Positions 42,995-51,908 of a DNA stretch of 64,000 bases are shown here, one piece after another. Origin of the DNA: Lucinisca nassula. Its lineage: Eukaryota; Mollusca; Bivalvia; Lucinida; Lucinidae. Under the pieces are notes generated by a model, which was not told where the DNA came from, did not search any database, and was given only the letters and a program-made list of their open reading frames with translations. The translations under genes and the position numbers were made by a program. The stretch is taken from the NCBI GenBank assembly GCA_963580285.1, contig OY757011.1, positions 196,867,644 through 196,931,643 on the forward strand. Direction: 5' to 3'. How positions within the stretch are numbered: the stretch's first letter is position 1; every line of letters starts with the position of its first letter.

Positions 42995-45900
42995 ATGAGT
43001 TCTGTAGAGAGACTAATACAATTGCATAGTGAAGGAAGAATTAGTGATGAGGCTTTAGACAAGGGTCTTAAATCCTTAGATATTGAGAAACAGAAGAGTG
43101 ATGCACTACAACAAACTTCTACATTGGAAAATCTGCGTAAAAGACGTAGAGATAAAAAGATAAGAAAACGACAGCAACAAAATGCTGTTAAAACAAGTGA
43201 AAAAATTAATGATGAAGATACTAAAGAGAAAAATGTTCTGAAACTGGTTGATAAACCATTATGCAATTACTTCAAAGCGTATGAAATAGATGCTCATAAA
43301 TATAAAGACCCAAATATTTTGTTTAATGATAAAAAATCTGTCATTATAGATAAAATTAATGAAAACATTAAAGAATACAATGGTATTAAATTTTCAATTG
43401 GGTTATCTATAAAGTTTTTTAAAGATGAACTTAATGGTGAAAGAAAAGAAGTTACCGGTGCATCACACGGAGAACAATGTGCAGTTCTTGATGGAAATAA
43501 TTTAGATGAAAACTATAACAAACAAACAACTAAAATACAAACATGGATTGAAAAATTCACAAATACCGCAACGGGTTTAGAAATTGACCATTGTATCAAA
43601 CTTTATCTAAATATAGCAAAATATGAACCACTCAAAGGTTCTTCGTATATTTCTCTTCCAAGTGCAATAGCAAATAAAAAAGCAATAATTAATTTATCAA
43701 ATGATGATGATAGATGTTTAGAATGGCATATACTTGCTTCTAAATACCCAAACAAAAACAATCCAAGTAAGTTATCAAGTTATCGTAAATATTTAGGCAC
43801 ATTAAATATGGAAGGAATAGACTTTCCCACACCAATCTCACAAATACCAAAAGTTGAGAAACAAAACAATATAGCAATCAATGTTTATGGATACACATTA
43901 ACAAAAAAGACAGAGAAACTTACTGTATTTCCATATCATATTTCAAATCAACCAAATGAAAAAGAACGAATTAATCTGCTTTTGATAACTGAAGATGTTG
44001 AAGAGGAAATTGATGATAGTGAAGAAGAAATGATAGATGAAGATTATAATCCTGATGACTATCCTCCTGATGAGTCAAAAACAAAATATCACTACTGTTT
44101 TATTAAAAACCTTAATAGATTACTTTACAATCAGAACAATAAACACAAACATAAAACACATTTCTGTGATAGATGTCTTTATGGTTTTACAAGAGAAGAC
44201 CTACTAATCAAACATAAAGAAGACTGTGAAGGCATAAATAAATCTCCAATGCGAATAGAAATGCCATCAAAAGGTCTTATCAAGTTTAAAAACCATCAAA
44301 ATCAAATGCCCGTTCCATATGTTATCTATGCTGACTTTGAAGCACAAATCAAACCCAAATCACAACAAAAAGGAGATAAATCAGAAATAACAAGCGAACA
44401 CGAAGCGTGTGGATTTGGATATCAAGTTGTTAGATATGATGGTAAAGCAGACAAACCAGTAATATACAGAGGTGAAGATGTTGCAGAGGTTTTTCTAAAT
44501 CATTTAAAATGTGAAGTGAATAACATCAACAACATCTTTAGACATCCTAAACCATTAATAATGCCAACAGAACAGAACATACAAGATTATGAAAATGCTA
44601 CCCATTGTTGGATATGTGAAAAAGAAATTAATAATGAAAAGAATCCAAAAGTAAAAGACCACTGTCATTTCACAGGAGAATATAGAGGACCAGCACACAA
44701 ATCCTGTAATCTCAAACTTGCAATCAAACCAAATAAAACCAAAATTCCAGTTATCTTCCACAACTTAAAAGGTTATGATAGCCATCTAATAATGCAGAAA
44801 ATACACAAAGCAAGTGGAAACATTACTTGTATTGCAAATAATTCAGAGAAATTCATCTCATTCAGTATTGGACAACTGAAATTCTTAGACAGTTTTCAAT
44901 TTATGGCTTCCTCTCTTGAAAAGTTGGTAGATGGAGCAATTGGTGTAAAGACAGAATGTGAAAAATGTAAAGGTACAGAAGAAATAAACATCAATGAAAA
45001 TTGGTTATTAACAGCGAAATGTAAAAAATGTCACAATACAAGATATAAAAAACTCAACAAATCAGACTTACCATTAACTGTAAAACATACAACTAACTCA
45101 CATCTTCTTGCTCGTAAAGGTATCTATCCATATGAATACATTGATAGTTTTGATAGATTTGATGAAACACAACTACCACCCATAGACAAATTCTACAGCA
45201 GTCTTACAGATGAAAGTATCAAACAAAAAGACTATGAACACGCTCAAAAAGTATGGAAACAATTTAACTGTAAAACACTTGGTGATTATCATGATTTATA
45301 TCTCAAAACAGATGTTCTCTTACTTGCAGATGTTTTTCAAAAGTTTAGAGAAACCTGTATGAATAACTATAAACTTGACCCTCTACATTACTACACTGCA
45401 CCTGGTCTATCTTGGGATGCTCTTCTAAAATACACAGAAATAGAATTACAACTTCTATCAGATTTGGATATGCATCTTTTCATTGAAAAAGGAATGAGAG
45501 GTGGAATAAGTATGGTTTCTAAAAGACACGCAAAAGCAAACAATAAATATGTAGCAGATTATAATCCAAATGAAGAAGACAATTACATAATGTATTTAGA
45601 TGAAAATAATTTATATGGTCATTCAATGAGCCAACCACTTCCATTTGGTGGTTTCAAATGGATAACTAATAAAGATTTAATAGATGGAAAACTTCCAAAA
45701 TTACAAAAAGGTAGAGGAAGAATATATGAAGTAGATTTAGAATACCCCAAACATTTACATAAACTACATAATGACTATCCACTTGCACCTGAAAAATTAG
45801 CAATTAAAAAAGAATGGTTATCCGACTATCAAAATGAACTAATTGAAAATAGTATGTTAAAAACAGAAAAACTTGTCCCCAATCTAATGGATAAGAAGAA

Positions 45901-46855
45901 ATATGTAGTACATTACAAAAACTTAAGACTATACAAACAACTTGGTATGAAAATAACAAAAATACACAGAATATTAGAATTTGATGAGAAACCTTGGATG
46001 GAACCTTACATACGTCTGAATACAGAATTACGTAAAAAAGCAAAGACTACATTTGAAAAAGATTTCTTTAAACTTATGAACAACTCAGTATTTGGCAAAA
46101 CAATGGAAAACATACGTAAAAGAGTTGATATTAAATTAGTCAAAACAGATGGCAGTGAAAATGAAAAAATCCGCAAGATAATAGCCAAACCAAACTTCAA
46201 TCGTAGAATAAAGTTCTCTAATGAGTTATCTGCCATTCAAGTGAATAAAACAAGATTAACTCTCAATAAACCAATATATGTTGGCTTCTGTGTTTTAGAT
46301 TTATCAAAACATCTTATGTATGATTGGTATTATAATACATTGAAAAAGAAGTATGGTAATAACTGCACCTTGTTATACACCGACACAGACAGTTTATTAG
46401 TAGATATCAAAACCAAAGATGCTTACAAAGATATGTCTGAAATGAAAGATGAATACGATTTCTCTGATTATCCAAAAGAACATCCACTATACGATGAAAC
46501 AAACAAGAAGGTCATAGGTAAGATGAAGGATGAATGTGCTGGTGTTCCAATATCAGAATATATTGGTCTTCGTCCTAAACTATATTCAGTATTAAGAGCA
46601 GATGAACAAGTCATCAAAAAAGCGAAAGGAACAAAAAAATATGTAATCAAAAAACAAATCAATTTTGAAAACTACAGAGATGCATTATTCAACAAAAAGA
46701 AATACACACACTCAATGAACATGCTACGCTCAATGCATCACAACATATATGGATTAAAAGTAAATAAGACTACACTTTCTCCTTTAGACACAAAAAGATA
46801 CATAACTGACGATGGAATCACGACATACGCGTATGGGTATCAGCCGGAACAATAA
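42995..46855 (+). CDS. protein-primed family B DNA polymerase
   Basis: 1,286 residues, usual for Polintons. It replicates the element from a protein primer. The N-terminal third has a conserved Polinton-type region (GSSYISLPSAIANKKAIINL, LEWHILASKYP). A C2H2-like finger is at C391/C394/H407/C411. Exo I is DFE at 447-449. A CWIC...DHCHFTGEYRG...HKSCNL module at 538-577 resembles endonuclease VII-type HNH zinc folds. Exo II is HNLKGYDSHLI (589-599). A zinc ribbon lies at C655/C658/C676/C679. Exo III is at about 764-782 (TDVLLLAD). Motif A is LDENNLYGHSM (D869), motif B KLMNNSVFGKT (1026-1036) and motif C YTDTDS (1128-1133). All catalytic aspartates are present. It overlaps the convergent integrase gene by 38 bp. 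Confidence 0.97.
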   Translation: MSSVERLIQLHSEGRISDEALDKGLKSLDIEKQKSDALQQTSTLENLRKRRRDKKIRKRQQQNAVKTSEKINDEDTKEKNVLKLVDKPLCNYFKAYEIDAHKYKDPNILFNDKKSVIIDKINENIKEYNGIKFSIGLSIKFFKDELNGERKEVTGASHGEQCAVLDGNNLDENYNKQTTKIQTWIEKFTNTATGLEIDHCIKLYLNIAKYEPLKGSSYISLPSAIANKKAIINLSNDDDRCLEWHILASKYPNKNNPSKLSSYRKYLGTLNMEGIDFPTPISQIPKVEKQNNIAINVYGYTLTKKTEKLTVFPYHISNQPNEKERINLLLITEDVEEEIDDSEEEMIDEDYNPDDYPPDESKTKYHYCFIKNLNRLLYNQNNKHKHKTHFCDRCLYGFTREDLLIKHKEDCEGINKSPMRIEMPSKGLIKFKNHQNQMPVPYVIYADFEAQIKPKSQQKGDKSEITSEHEACGFGYQVVRYDGKADKPVIYRGEDVAEVFLNHLKCEVNNINNIFRHPKPLIMPTEQNIQDYENATHCWICEKEINNEKNPKVKDHCHFTGEYRGPAHKSCNLKLAIKPNKTKIPVIFHNLKGYDSHLIMQKIHKASGNITCIANNSEKFISFSIGQLKFLDSFQFMASSLEKLVDGAIGVKTECEKCKGTEEININENWLLTAKCKKCHNTRYKKLNKSDLPLTVKHTTNSHLLARKGIYPYEYIDSFDRFDETQLPPIDKFYSSLTDESIKQKDYEHAQKVWKQFNCKTLGDYHDLYLKTDVLLLADVFQKFRETCMNNYKLDPLHYYTAPGLSWDALLKYTEIELQLLSDLDMHLFIEKGMRGGISMVSKRHAKANNKYVADYNPNEEDNYIMYLDENNLYGHSMSQPLPFGGFKWITNKDLIDGKLPKLQKGRGRIYEVDLEYPKHLHKLHNDYPLAPEKLAIKKEWLSDYQNELIENSMLKTEKLVPNLMDKKKYVVHYKNLRLYKQLGMKITKIHRILEFDEKPWMEPYIRLNTELRKKAKTTFEKDFFKLMNNSVFGKTMENIRKRVDIKLVKTDGSENEKIRKIIAKPNFNRRIKFSNELSAIQVNKTRLTLNKPIYVGFCVLDLSKHLMYDWYYNTLKKKYGNNCTLLYTDTDSLLVDIKTKDAYKDMSEMKDEYDFSDYPKEHPLYDETNKKVIGKMKDECAGVPISEYIGLRPKLYSVLRADEQVIKKAKGTKKYVIKKQINFENYRDALFNKKKYTHSMNMLRSMHHNIYGLKVNKTTLSPLDTKRYITDDGITTYAYGYQPEQ

Positions 46856-47717
46856 GTAATTCCTCTTTGACAAACCCTCTCTTAGGTGCAGGAGATTTCA
46901 AATAATAAACTCTTATTCCCTGCGTTATAATATGATAGTCAATCTTATGAATATCAACAGACCATACTGGGTCAGTAGCCCTTCTCTTTCCACCACCTTC
47001 TACTTCTCCAGGTTGATACAAATATCTAACATTTACATAAGGACAAATTTCAGCATCAACTTTTCTTGTTATAATTGGAGGAGGTTTTTTCGTCTCCTTA
47101 TTTAATGCTTTAATAACATCAGATAATCTCTTAACCCATTCTCTGTTTCTTTTTTTAGTATCAATCTCTTTAGCATACTGATAACCAAACAATCTTTCTG
47201 CTAAGGTTCTATTAAATCTTTCTACTATTCCTTGGTCTCTGTGTATTTCTTTTCTACCTCTTCTTATTTTGGTATTATGCTTTTCCATCAAAGTTGAAAC
47301 GGAACTCATAAATTCTCTACCAGGATCAACTTGCAATAGTTTAGGATACTTCAAATGTCTTTTATAAATCTTCTCAAAAGCATTTGCAACTTCTTTACTA
47401 TCTTTCGACGTCAAAGGTTCGGCTTCTTTATATCTTGTTCCAACATCAACCACTGTCAATGCATACTTGTATGTCTTCCTACCAATAGTATCGTGAGGTA
47501 AAAACAACAAATCAGCCTGATGAACTTCATTCTCTGCAGACACATCAAATTTTGGTCTTATTATTCTCTTAGGTGCAGGTAAATATATTTGCCATACTGC
47601 TTGTTTCTTTAAGAACTCTAATGCTTGTTTCTGACTAACCTTTGCTTCTTTTGCTAACTTACCAACAGCTGAGTGTCCTTTCCAGAAACCTATTGGACTA
47701 TAGTATATCTTCTCCAT
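46818..47717 (-). CDS. retrovirus-like DDE integrase
   Basis: 299 residues. It joins element ends to host DNA with a 6-bp stagger, matching the ATATAT duplication. The catalytic triad is D69 (HQADLLFLP), D131 (LLQVDPGREF) and E166 (GIVERFNRTL), with 34 residues between the last two. The N-terminus (YYSPIGFWKGHSAVGKLAKE) is typical of Polinton integrases. The C-terminal part (DPVWSVDIHKIDY) is SH3-like in position; no chromodomain is visible, though some relatives have one. Its 3' end overlaps the polymerase gene, and its start faces the small gene at 47756. Confidence 0.95.
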   Translation of the reverse strand: MEKIYYSPIGFWKGHSAVGKLAKEAKVSQKQALEFLKKQAVWQIYLPAPKRIIRPKFDVSAENEVHQADLLFLPHDTIGRKTYKYALTVVDVGTRYKEAEPLTSKDSKEVANAFEKIYKRHLKYPKLLQVDPGREFMSSVSTLMEKHNTKIRRGRKEIHRDQGIVERFNRTLAERLFGYQYAKEIDTKKRNREWVKRLSDVIKALNKETKKPPPIITRKVDAEICPYVNVRYLYQPGEVEGGGKRRATDPVWSVDIHKIDYHIITQGIRVYYLKSPAPKRGFVKEELLIVPADTHTRMS

Positions 47718-47755
47718 TTATTTTTATTTAAGAAAAAATATTTATATATAAAAAG
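47718..47755. promoter_or_regulatory. divergent promoter region
   Basis: 38 bp, including TTTATATATAAAAA, between the integrase start and the 125-residue gene. TATA-like sequences can be read on both strands. Confidence 0.5.
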
Positions 47756-48133
47756 ATGTCAAAGAACGCACAAACGCAAAATATAGCACAATTGCTTGAT
47801 GATGACTATACACCTACAAAAGAAGAGTTTGAAGAGCTGTTAAAGGAACAAAGTCAATTTGACACAAAGAAATGGACTGATTTAGAAATCAACAACATTT
47901 ATACAATCACTGACTACAGAGAAATTAACACAGAAAATGGTGTGAGTGTAATTTTAACTCTCAAAGACAATGGTGAAGTATGGAGTCCTGCACATCTCAC
48001 AAAGAAGATAGAAGGTAAAGAACCACCATTTTATGTAAGACCACTTGGTTTGAAACCATGTAAGAATAATAAAAAAAATAAATATCATGCTTATGATTTA
48101 GTTTTTCCAAAGAAAGATTATGTCAAAAAATAA
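47756..48133 (+). CDS. 125-residue protein, possible OB-fold
   Basis: Acidic N-terminus (QLLDDDYTPTKEEFEELLKE), then a stretch of predicted beta strands (NNIYTITDYREINTENGVSV, ILTLKDNGEVWSPAHLTKKI) and a basic end (LKPCKNNKKNKYHAYDLVF). The alternation around a glycine-rich turn looks like a single-stranded-DNA-binding OB fold, which a protein-primed replicon would need, but I cannot name the family with certainty. The start is fixed by the A-rich leader. Confidence 0.75.
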   Translation: MSKNAQTQNIAQLLDDDYTPTKEEFEELLKEQSQFDTKKWTDLEINNIYTITDYREINTENGVSVILTLKDNGEVWSPAHLTKKIEGKEPPFYVRPLGLKPCKNNKKNKYHAYDLVFPKKDYVKK

Positions 48134-48146
48134 ATTTTTTTTTTAC

Positions 48147-48581
48147 CTACATCAACTTCCAAGCAACAAATCCTGTCAATGCCATACCACCAACAACAAA
48201 TGCAATCTCTCTATTTTTCTGGTCTTCTGATGGAGTGTAAAAATCACTTAATGTAGGTTTTGGTGGTAATGGTGTGGATAAATTATCTGGCAATTGTTTT
48301 CCTGTAATATAATAATATTGTTTCATAGCAGTGTCAGCATCACTGAACTCATCCACAGCATGATGTTCCTTCTTCAGTTGCTCATTAATAAAATCCAATC
48401 TTTGTGTTCTCTTCTCATTCCATGCAGTTGTTGCTGATTCTAATTGTTCCATCGCTTTATCATGTCGTTTTCTCTCTTCATCACTATTACTACCCATATG
48501 TGAAAATAAATAATTACTACCTGAAAAGGCTAAGGCGTTTGTAATTGCTCCTCCAACCATTAATGCTACTGCACTTGCCAT
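48147..48581 (-). CDS. small two-pass membrane protein
   Basis: 144 residues. Hydrophobic segments lie at about 2-27 (VALMVGGAITNALAF) and 125-144 (IAFVVGGMALTGFVAWKL). Between them is a charged helical region (DEERKRHDKAMEQLESATTA). Homologous small proteins sit beside the capsid genes of other animal Polintons as far as I recognise the pattern; the function is unknown. It is last in a minus-strand run of small genes that starts at 49693. Confidence 0.75.
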   Translation of the reverse strand: MASAVALMVGGAITNALAFSGSNYLFSHMGSNSDEERKRHDKAMEQLESATTAWNEKRTQRLDFINEQLKKEHHAVDEFSDADTAMKQYYYITGKQLPDNLSTPLPPKPTLSDFYTPSEDQKNREIAFVVGGMALTGFVAWKLM

Positions 48582-48611
48582 TTTTATATAATGAAAAAAA
48601 AAATATTAAAA

Positions 48612-48848
48612 TTACTTCATAATATCTGCAGGAATAATACCTTGCTTAACAAGCATATCCTTTGTTGCCATTGCAAGTAATATATCAATGGACAACATAC
48701 CAATATCTGTCATATTAAAATCTACTTTTGGTGCTGGTCTTTTCAATAGTTTTCTACCTAATTCTGAATATCCAACAGTTAATACAGTTTCCACTCCAGC
48801 ATGATATAACATGTTTGCAATTTGTTTTCCGTCTATTGAGGTTGTCAT
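48612..48848 (-). CDS. small hydrophobic protein, unknown
   Basis: 78 residues with two moderately hydrophobic stretches (HAGVETVLTVGYSELG; DIGMLSIDILLAMATKD). No domain is recognised. The ATG follows a pure A/T leader (TCATTAAAAAAAA on the coding strand) and the gene is 30 bp from the next one downstream, which supports it as real. Confidence 0.65.
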   Translation of the reverse strand: MTTSIDGKQIANMLYHAGVETVLTVGYSELGRKLLKRPAPKVDFNMTDIGMLSIDILLAMATKDMLVKQGIIPADIMK

Positions 48849-48879
48849 TTTTTTTTAATGAGAATATTATTTTTTTAAA

Positions 48880-49230
48880 TTAATTAAATTCAAATGGGTC
48901 AATTTCTTTTTGTTGTATAATAGGTGCAGGTTGTTGCATCATAGGTTGTTGTTGTGGTACAACTTGTTTAGACTTGTACATATACAATCCTATTCCAACA
49001 ACTCCAACTGTTATGCATAATGGTATATAATTTTTGTATATATTTATATTCTGTGAATTTGGAGAGCCGACATCATCATCTTTTGTTATAGATTTTAATT
49101 CCATGTTTTCTTTCTTTATAGTTTCAGTCTCCTTTCTTCTTAATTCTGCATTTCTTTTTCTTGCTTCTGCACCTTTCTTACCAGCAACTACTCGTCTTGG
49201 GTCTTTTGTTTTAACTTCAGTATCACTCAT
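48880..49230 (-). CDS. basic single-pass membrane protein
   Basis: 116 residues. A strongly basic, coiled-coil-prone N-terminal part (residues 10-50, GKKGAEARKRNAELRRKETE) is followed by one membrane segment at about 69-85 (IPLCITVGVVGIGLYMY) and a Gln/Pro-rich tail (QQQPMMQQPAPIIQQKE). It may be a virion core or membrane anchor protein, by composition only. Its start overlaps the upstream gene's stop by 8 bp, suggesting a shared transcript. Confidence 0.7.
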   Translation of the reverse strand: MSDTEVKTKDPRRVVAGKKGAEARKRNAELRRKETETIKKENMELKSITKDDDVGSPNSQNINIYKNYIPLCITVGVVGIGLYMYKSKQVVPQQQPMMQQPAPIIQQKEIDPFEFN

Positions 49231-49693
49231 TTTTTTCTAAGGAGATATTTTCTTTTTTATTAAAATCAATATGTCTTGCTGTTGTTAGCATTGCAGTTAA
49301 TGGAGCAAGGTACATTCCATATCTATAATACAATTCACAACACGAACTTGTCAAAGCGTGATTGATAAAAGGGTCTTCCTCTAAGTCTTGTATCAGTTTA
49401 GGTGGATTAACAACATTGAAATACTTTGATACACCCATCACGTATAAGCTAATGAAAGAATTACCCAATGTCTTAGTCATACTTGCTCCCAATCTTGCTT
49501 CATATCTGCAGTAAAGTTTGTTTATTTGTTCTGCTGTCATTGTATCAATGTCTGATAGTTGTAAGTCTTTACCAAGATACTGCTTACTACCACCACCAGC
49601 AACAATGGCTGATAATCGCTCACGTTTTGTTTCTTGTTCATTATTTTCTGTGCTTTCACATTCAATGTCTTGTAATAATTCTTCAGCATTCAT
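49223..49693 (-). CDS. 156-residue protein, unknown
   Basis: I place the start at 49693, not at the upstream ATG at 49822: 49693 is preceded by the A-rich leader seen before other genes here (ATAAAATAAAAATG), and the extra 43 residues would be a stray hydrophobic run. The protein has a Gly-rich turn (IVAGGGSKQYLG), a helical middle (TAEQINKLYCRYEARLGASM) and a mildly hydrophobic end (YRYGMYLAPLTAMLTTA). The family is not named. Confidence 0.65.
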   Translation of the reverse strand: MNAEELLQDIECESTENNEQETKRERLSAIVAGGGSKQYLGKDLQLSDIDTMTAEQINKLYCRYEARLGASMTKTLGNSFISLYVMGVSKYFNVVNPPKLIQDLEEDPFINHALTSSCCELYYRYGMYLAPLTAMLTTARHIDFNKKENISLEKNE

Positions 49694-49822
49694 TTTTATT
49701 TTATGTAATTTATTTTTTATTTTTAAAAAATAAAACATCGCATATCCGACTATTGATAAGATTGTAGTGTTTGTTATGATTATTGATAAGATTGCAGTGA
49801 TTGATAATATTTCTAACAGCAT

Positions 49823-49990
49823 TGTTTTTTAGTATTGCTATTTTACTTAAAACATTGCGTAAGCATTACTTAAGATTTGCTACAGCATTGTATAAGCATT
49901 ACTTAATCATTGCATAAACATTACTTAATCATTGCTAAAAAAATAATCAATCAACCAACCAATAACCAGTAGGCTGGTCAGTCTTCAAAA
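49823..49990. repeat. short direct repeats between gene blocks
   Basis: CATTACTTAA with an ATTGC(A/T)(A/T)AA partner recurs about four times at 20-27 bp spacing (49862-49940), then AATCAATCAACCAACCAATA. It may be a regulatory or packaging site; no evidence beyond the repetition. Confidence 0.5.
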
Positions 49991-50575
49991 TTAACTTACG
50001 ATGCTTCTTTTTTTCAGTTCTTCTTTTATTCTCTGTCGTTCTTCCAAAGTTGGAATAACATCATTCTCTCTTAAACAATTTTCAAAACTATCTCTATCTT
50101 TTGTGTAGAACATGCATAGCCATTTTGTTTGTTCTCTTAAATCTTTTAACACAGAATTATATCTCTGCGAAATAACCCACACTGATTGTTCTGCATGCCT
50201 ACCAGAAAATGCTAATTCTGATAACATATCTTTTTTCTTTGTTAGTTCTTTCGTTGCACTGCAATCATCAATAATGTAGAGAGTAGAATGACCAGCATAT
50301 TTATTAAAGAACATTCTTAGTAGTTCTTGTAGTTTTTCTTCTCCATTAACAATAGGATTAACAATTGTTATATTTTTTGTTTTAGGTTTCCTGACATCAC
50401 CAATCCACTCACGATTTTTATAAGCCTTGTTCCATTGAATGGTTGGGCAAAGTATAACAATATGTTTAAATACTTGACGATGTTCCTCTTCCAAAAGGTC
50501 AAGGACAAACTCTGTTTTCCCGCATCCAGTTTGACCACATATAATAGCACAATGAGGATATTTTGGTAGTTCCAT
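49991..50575 (-). CDS. FtsK/HerA-type DNA packaging ATPase
   Basis: 194 residues. It would pump element DNA into the capsid. Walker A is GQTGCGKT (14-21) and Walker B is LYIIDD (99-104), followed by the polar sensor region ending WVISQRY (about 129-135). The N-terminus MELPKYPHCAIICGQTGCGK is typical of the Polinton/adenovirus-like family. The length is at the short end for the family, but both nucleotide motifs are intact. It lies directly downstream of the major capsid gene on the same strand, as is common in this lineage. Confidence 0.93.
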   Translation of the reverse strand: MELPKYPHCAIICGQTGCGKTEFVLDLLEEEHRQVFKHIVILCPTIQWNKAYKNREWIGDVRKPKTKNITIVNPIVNGEEKLQELLRMFFNKYAGHSTLYIIDDCSATKELTKKKDMLSELAFSGRHAEQSVWVISQRYNSVLKDLREQTKWLCMFYTKDRDSFENCLRENDVIPTLEERQRIKEELKKRSIVS

Positions 50576-50599
50576 TTTTATTTGTAAAAAAAAAAAATA

Positions 50600-51865
50600 T
50601 TAATAACTGACTTCTTTAAATCTACCATCTTCAAAGTTGATTTGTGCATCTTGTATAACAAACAAATAAAGATTGATTGGTTCATCTGCTCCTGCTTCTT
50701 TCGTTATTTGTATTGTAATACCTTCTGATGCATTTTCAATTCTTCTTCCAGAACCATGAAGTGTATTATCATCAGTTGAACGTAAATCCAACCATAAAGC
50801 ATACCTGTTCGTTAGATATTTTTCTATTGTTGTATCAGTAAAATATAAATCTTTAACGACCATACTTGTTTCTTTGTTTCTTTTTGAATTCAAAGCAAAG
50901 AATTTATTTATTTCGTCCCAGTGTTGGTGGGACTTCATTCCTTGACTATACAATTGATTCGGAATCCCTTCTATTGTCATTTCCACTTTTGTAATTTCTG
51001 GATTATAATATTCTTCTGTGCTGGCCCTTTCAGGATCTTCGAATAGCATAAGAATTCCTTTCATACTTCTTGCAGGAACATTTAGATTGATATTCCATAG
51101 TGTATCAGATTTGTTTTTAGTTATTTTTCTGTGTCTTAGTATTCTGTCATACAAAATAACCATTTTACCATCAACTTGCTGTCTTATTTGTCTTGCTAAT
51201 TCAGTATCAGAAACAATATCAAATTCCAAACAAATATTTTTGATTGTATAAGTTGAAGTTGCATCGCCTGATTTAATTACTTTATTATAATCATTGAATG
51301 TGAGTTCATATTCAAGTCTATCTCCTAATCCTGCTTGACAAAATGGCATATGGGTTTCCAATAATTCAAAATCAAGTGGGACGCAAAACCTGTTTCCATA
51401 TGCTTTTGCGATGGCTTGATCTTCTTTATCTGCTGTTGCGTTTCCTGCACCCACTCTATGTCTCAACATGTTCTCTTTGCCAACGCCTTGATATACCATA
51501 TTTACACGTTCTGTAATAGTCTTCCATAAATCAATATAACAATGATAGATGTCACTATCGTCAATGGACATAACTTCATTTCCACTTATTCTAATTGTTG
51601 TTTTCTTAATTATTGCTCTTCCTATGTTTTGAAATATAGTTGCATTTGCATCTTTAGAGGTTAGTTCAATTTCAAATGCTAATCTGACTGTTCCGGGAAC
51701 AATAACATCATTACTACTTAGATTAGGAAATCTCACTAATAATTGTTGATTTTGGTCAATAGTTGAAGGGTTATTTGTTATTACTACACTTTGACGGATA
51801 CCTCTCACACCTCGTGGTTCTCTTAATTTTCTGTAAGGGTTTAGTTTATCTCCGTAAGCTGACAT
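50600..51865 (-). CDS. double-jelly-roll major capsid protein
   Basis: 421 residues, within the range of short Polinton/adintovirus hexon-type proteins. Recognisable conserved stretches are LLVRFPNLSSNDVIVPGTVR, SIDDSDIYHCYIDLWKT, AYGNRFCVPLDFELLE and LTNRYALWLDLRSTDDNTLHG cut here at its core, plus a C-terminal ITIQITKEAGADEPINLYLF. The fold assignment comes from family knowledge and the sequence pattern. It would assemble trimeric capsomers. The gene is divergent from the 51909 gene, with a 43-bp gap. Confidence 0.92.
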   Translation of the reverse strand: MSAYGDKLNPYRKLREPRGVRGIRQSVVITNNPSTIDQNQQLLVRFPNLSSNDVIVPGTVRLAFEIELTSKDANATIFQNIGRAIIKKTTIRISGNEVMSIDDSDIYHCYIDLWKTITERVNMVYQGVGKENMLRHRVGAGNATADKEDQAIAKAYGNRFCVPLDFELLETHMPFCQAGLGDRLEYELTFNDYNKVIKSGDATSTYTIKNICLEFDIVSDTELARQIRQQVDGKMVILYDRILRHRKITKNKSDTLWNINLNVPARSMKGILMLFEDPERASTEEYYNPEITKVEMTIEGIPNQLYSQGMKSHQHWDEINKFFALNSKRNKETSMVVKDLYFTDTTIEKYLTNRYALWLDLRSTDDNTLHGSGRRIENASEGITIQITKEAGADEPINLYLFVIQDAQINFEDGRFKEVSY

Positions 51866-51908
51866 TTTTTTAAAAGATAAAAAAATATTTTTAAATGATA
51901 AATAAATA
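51866..51908. promoter_or_regulatory. divergent promoter region
   Basis: 43 bp, A/T-rich, between the capsid gene and the 440-residue gene. It contains AAAAATATTTTT, palindromic, which may serve both directions. Confidence 0.5.

Noticed and set aside
49694..49822. Longer start for the gene ending at 49223
   Set aside because: The ATG at 49693 has the element's usual A-rich leader; the upstream extension is a hydrophobic, low-complexity stretch close to the intergenic repeat.
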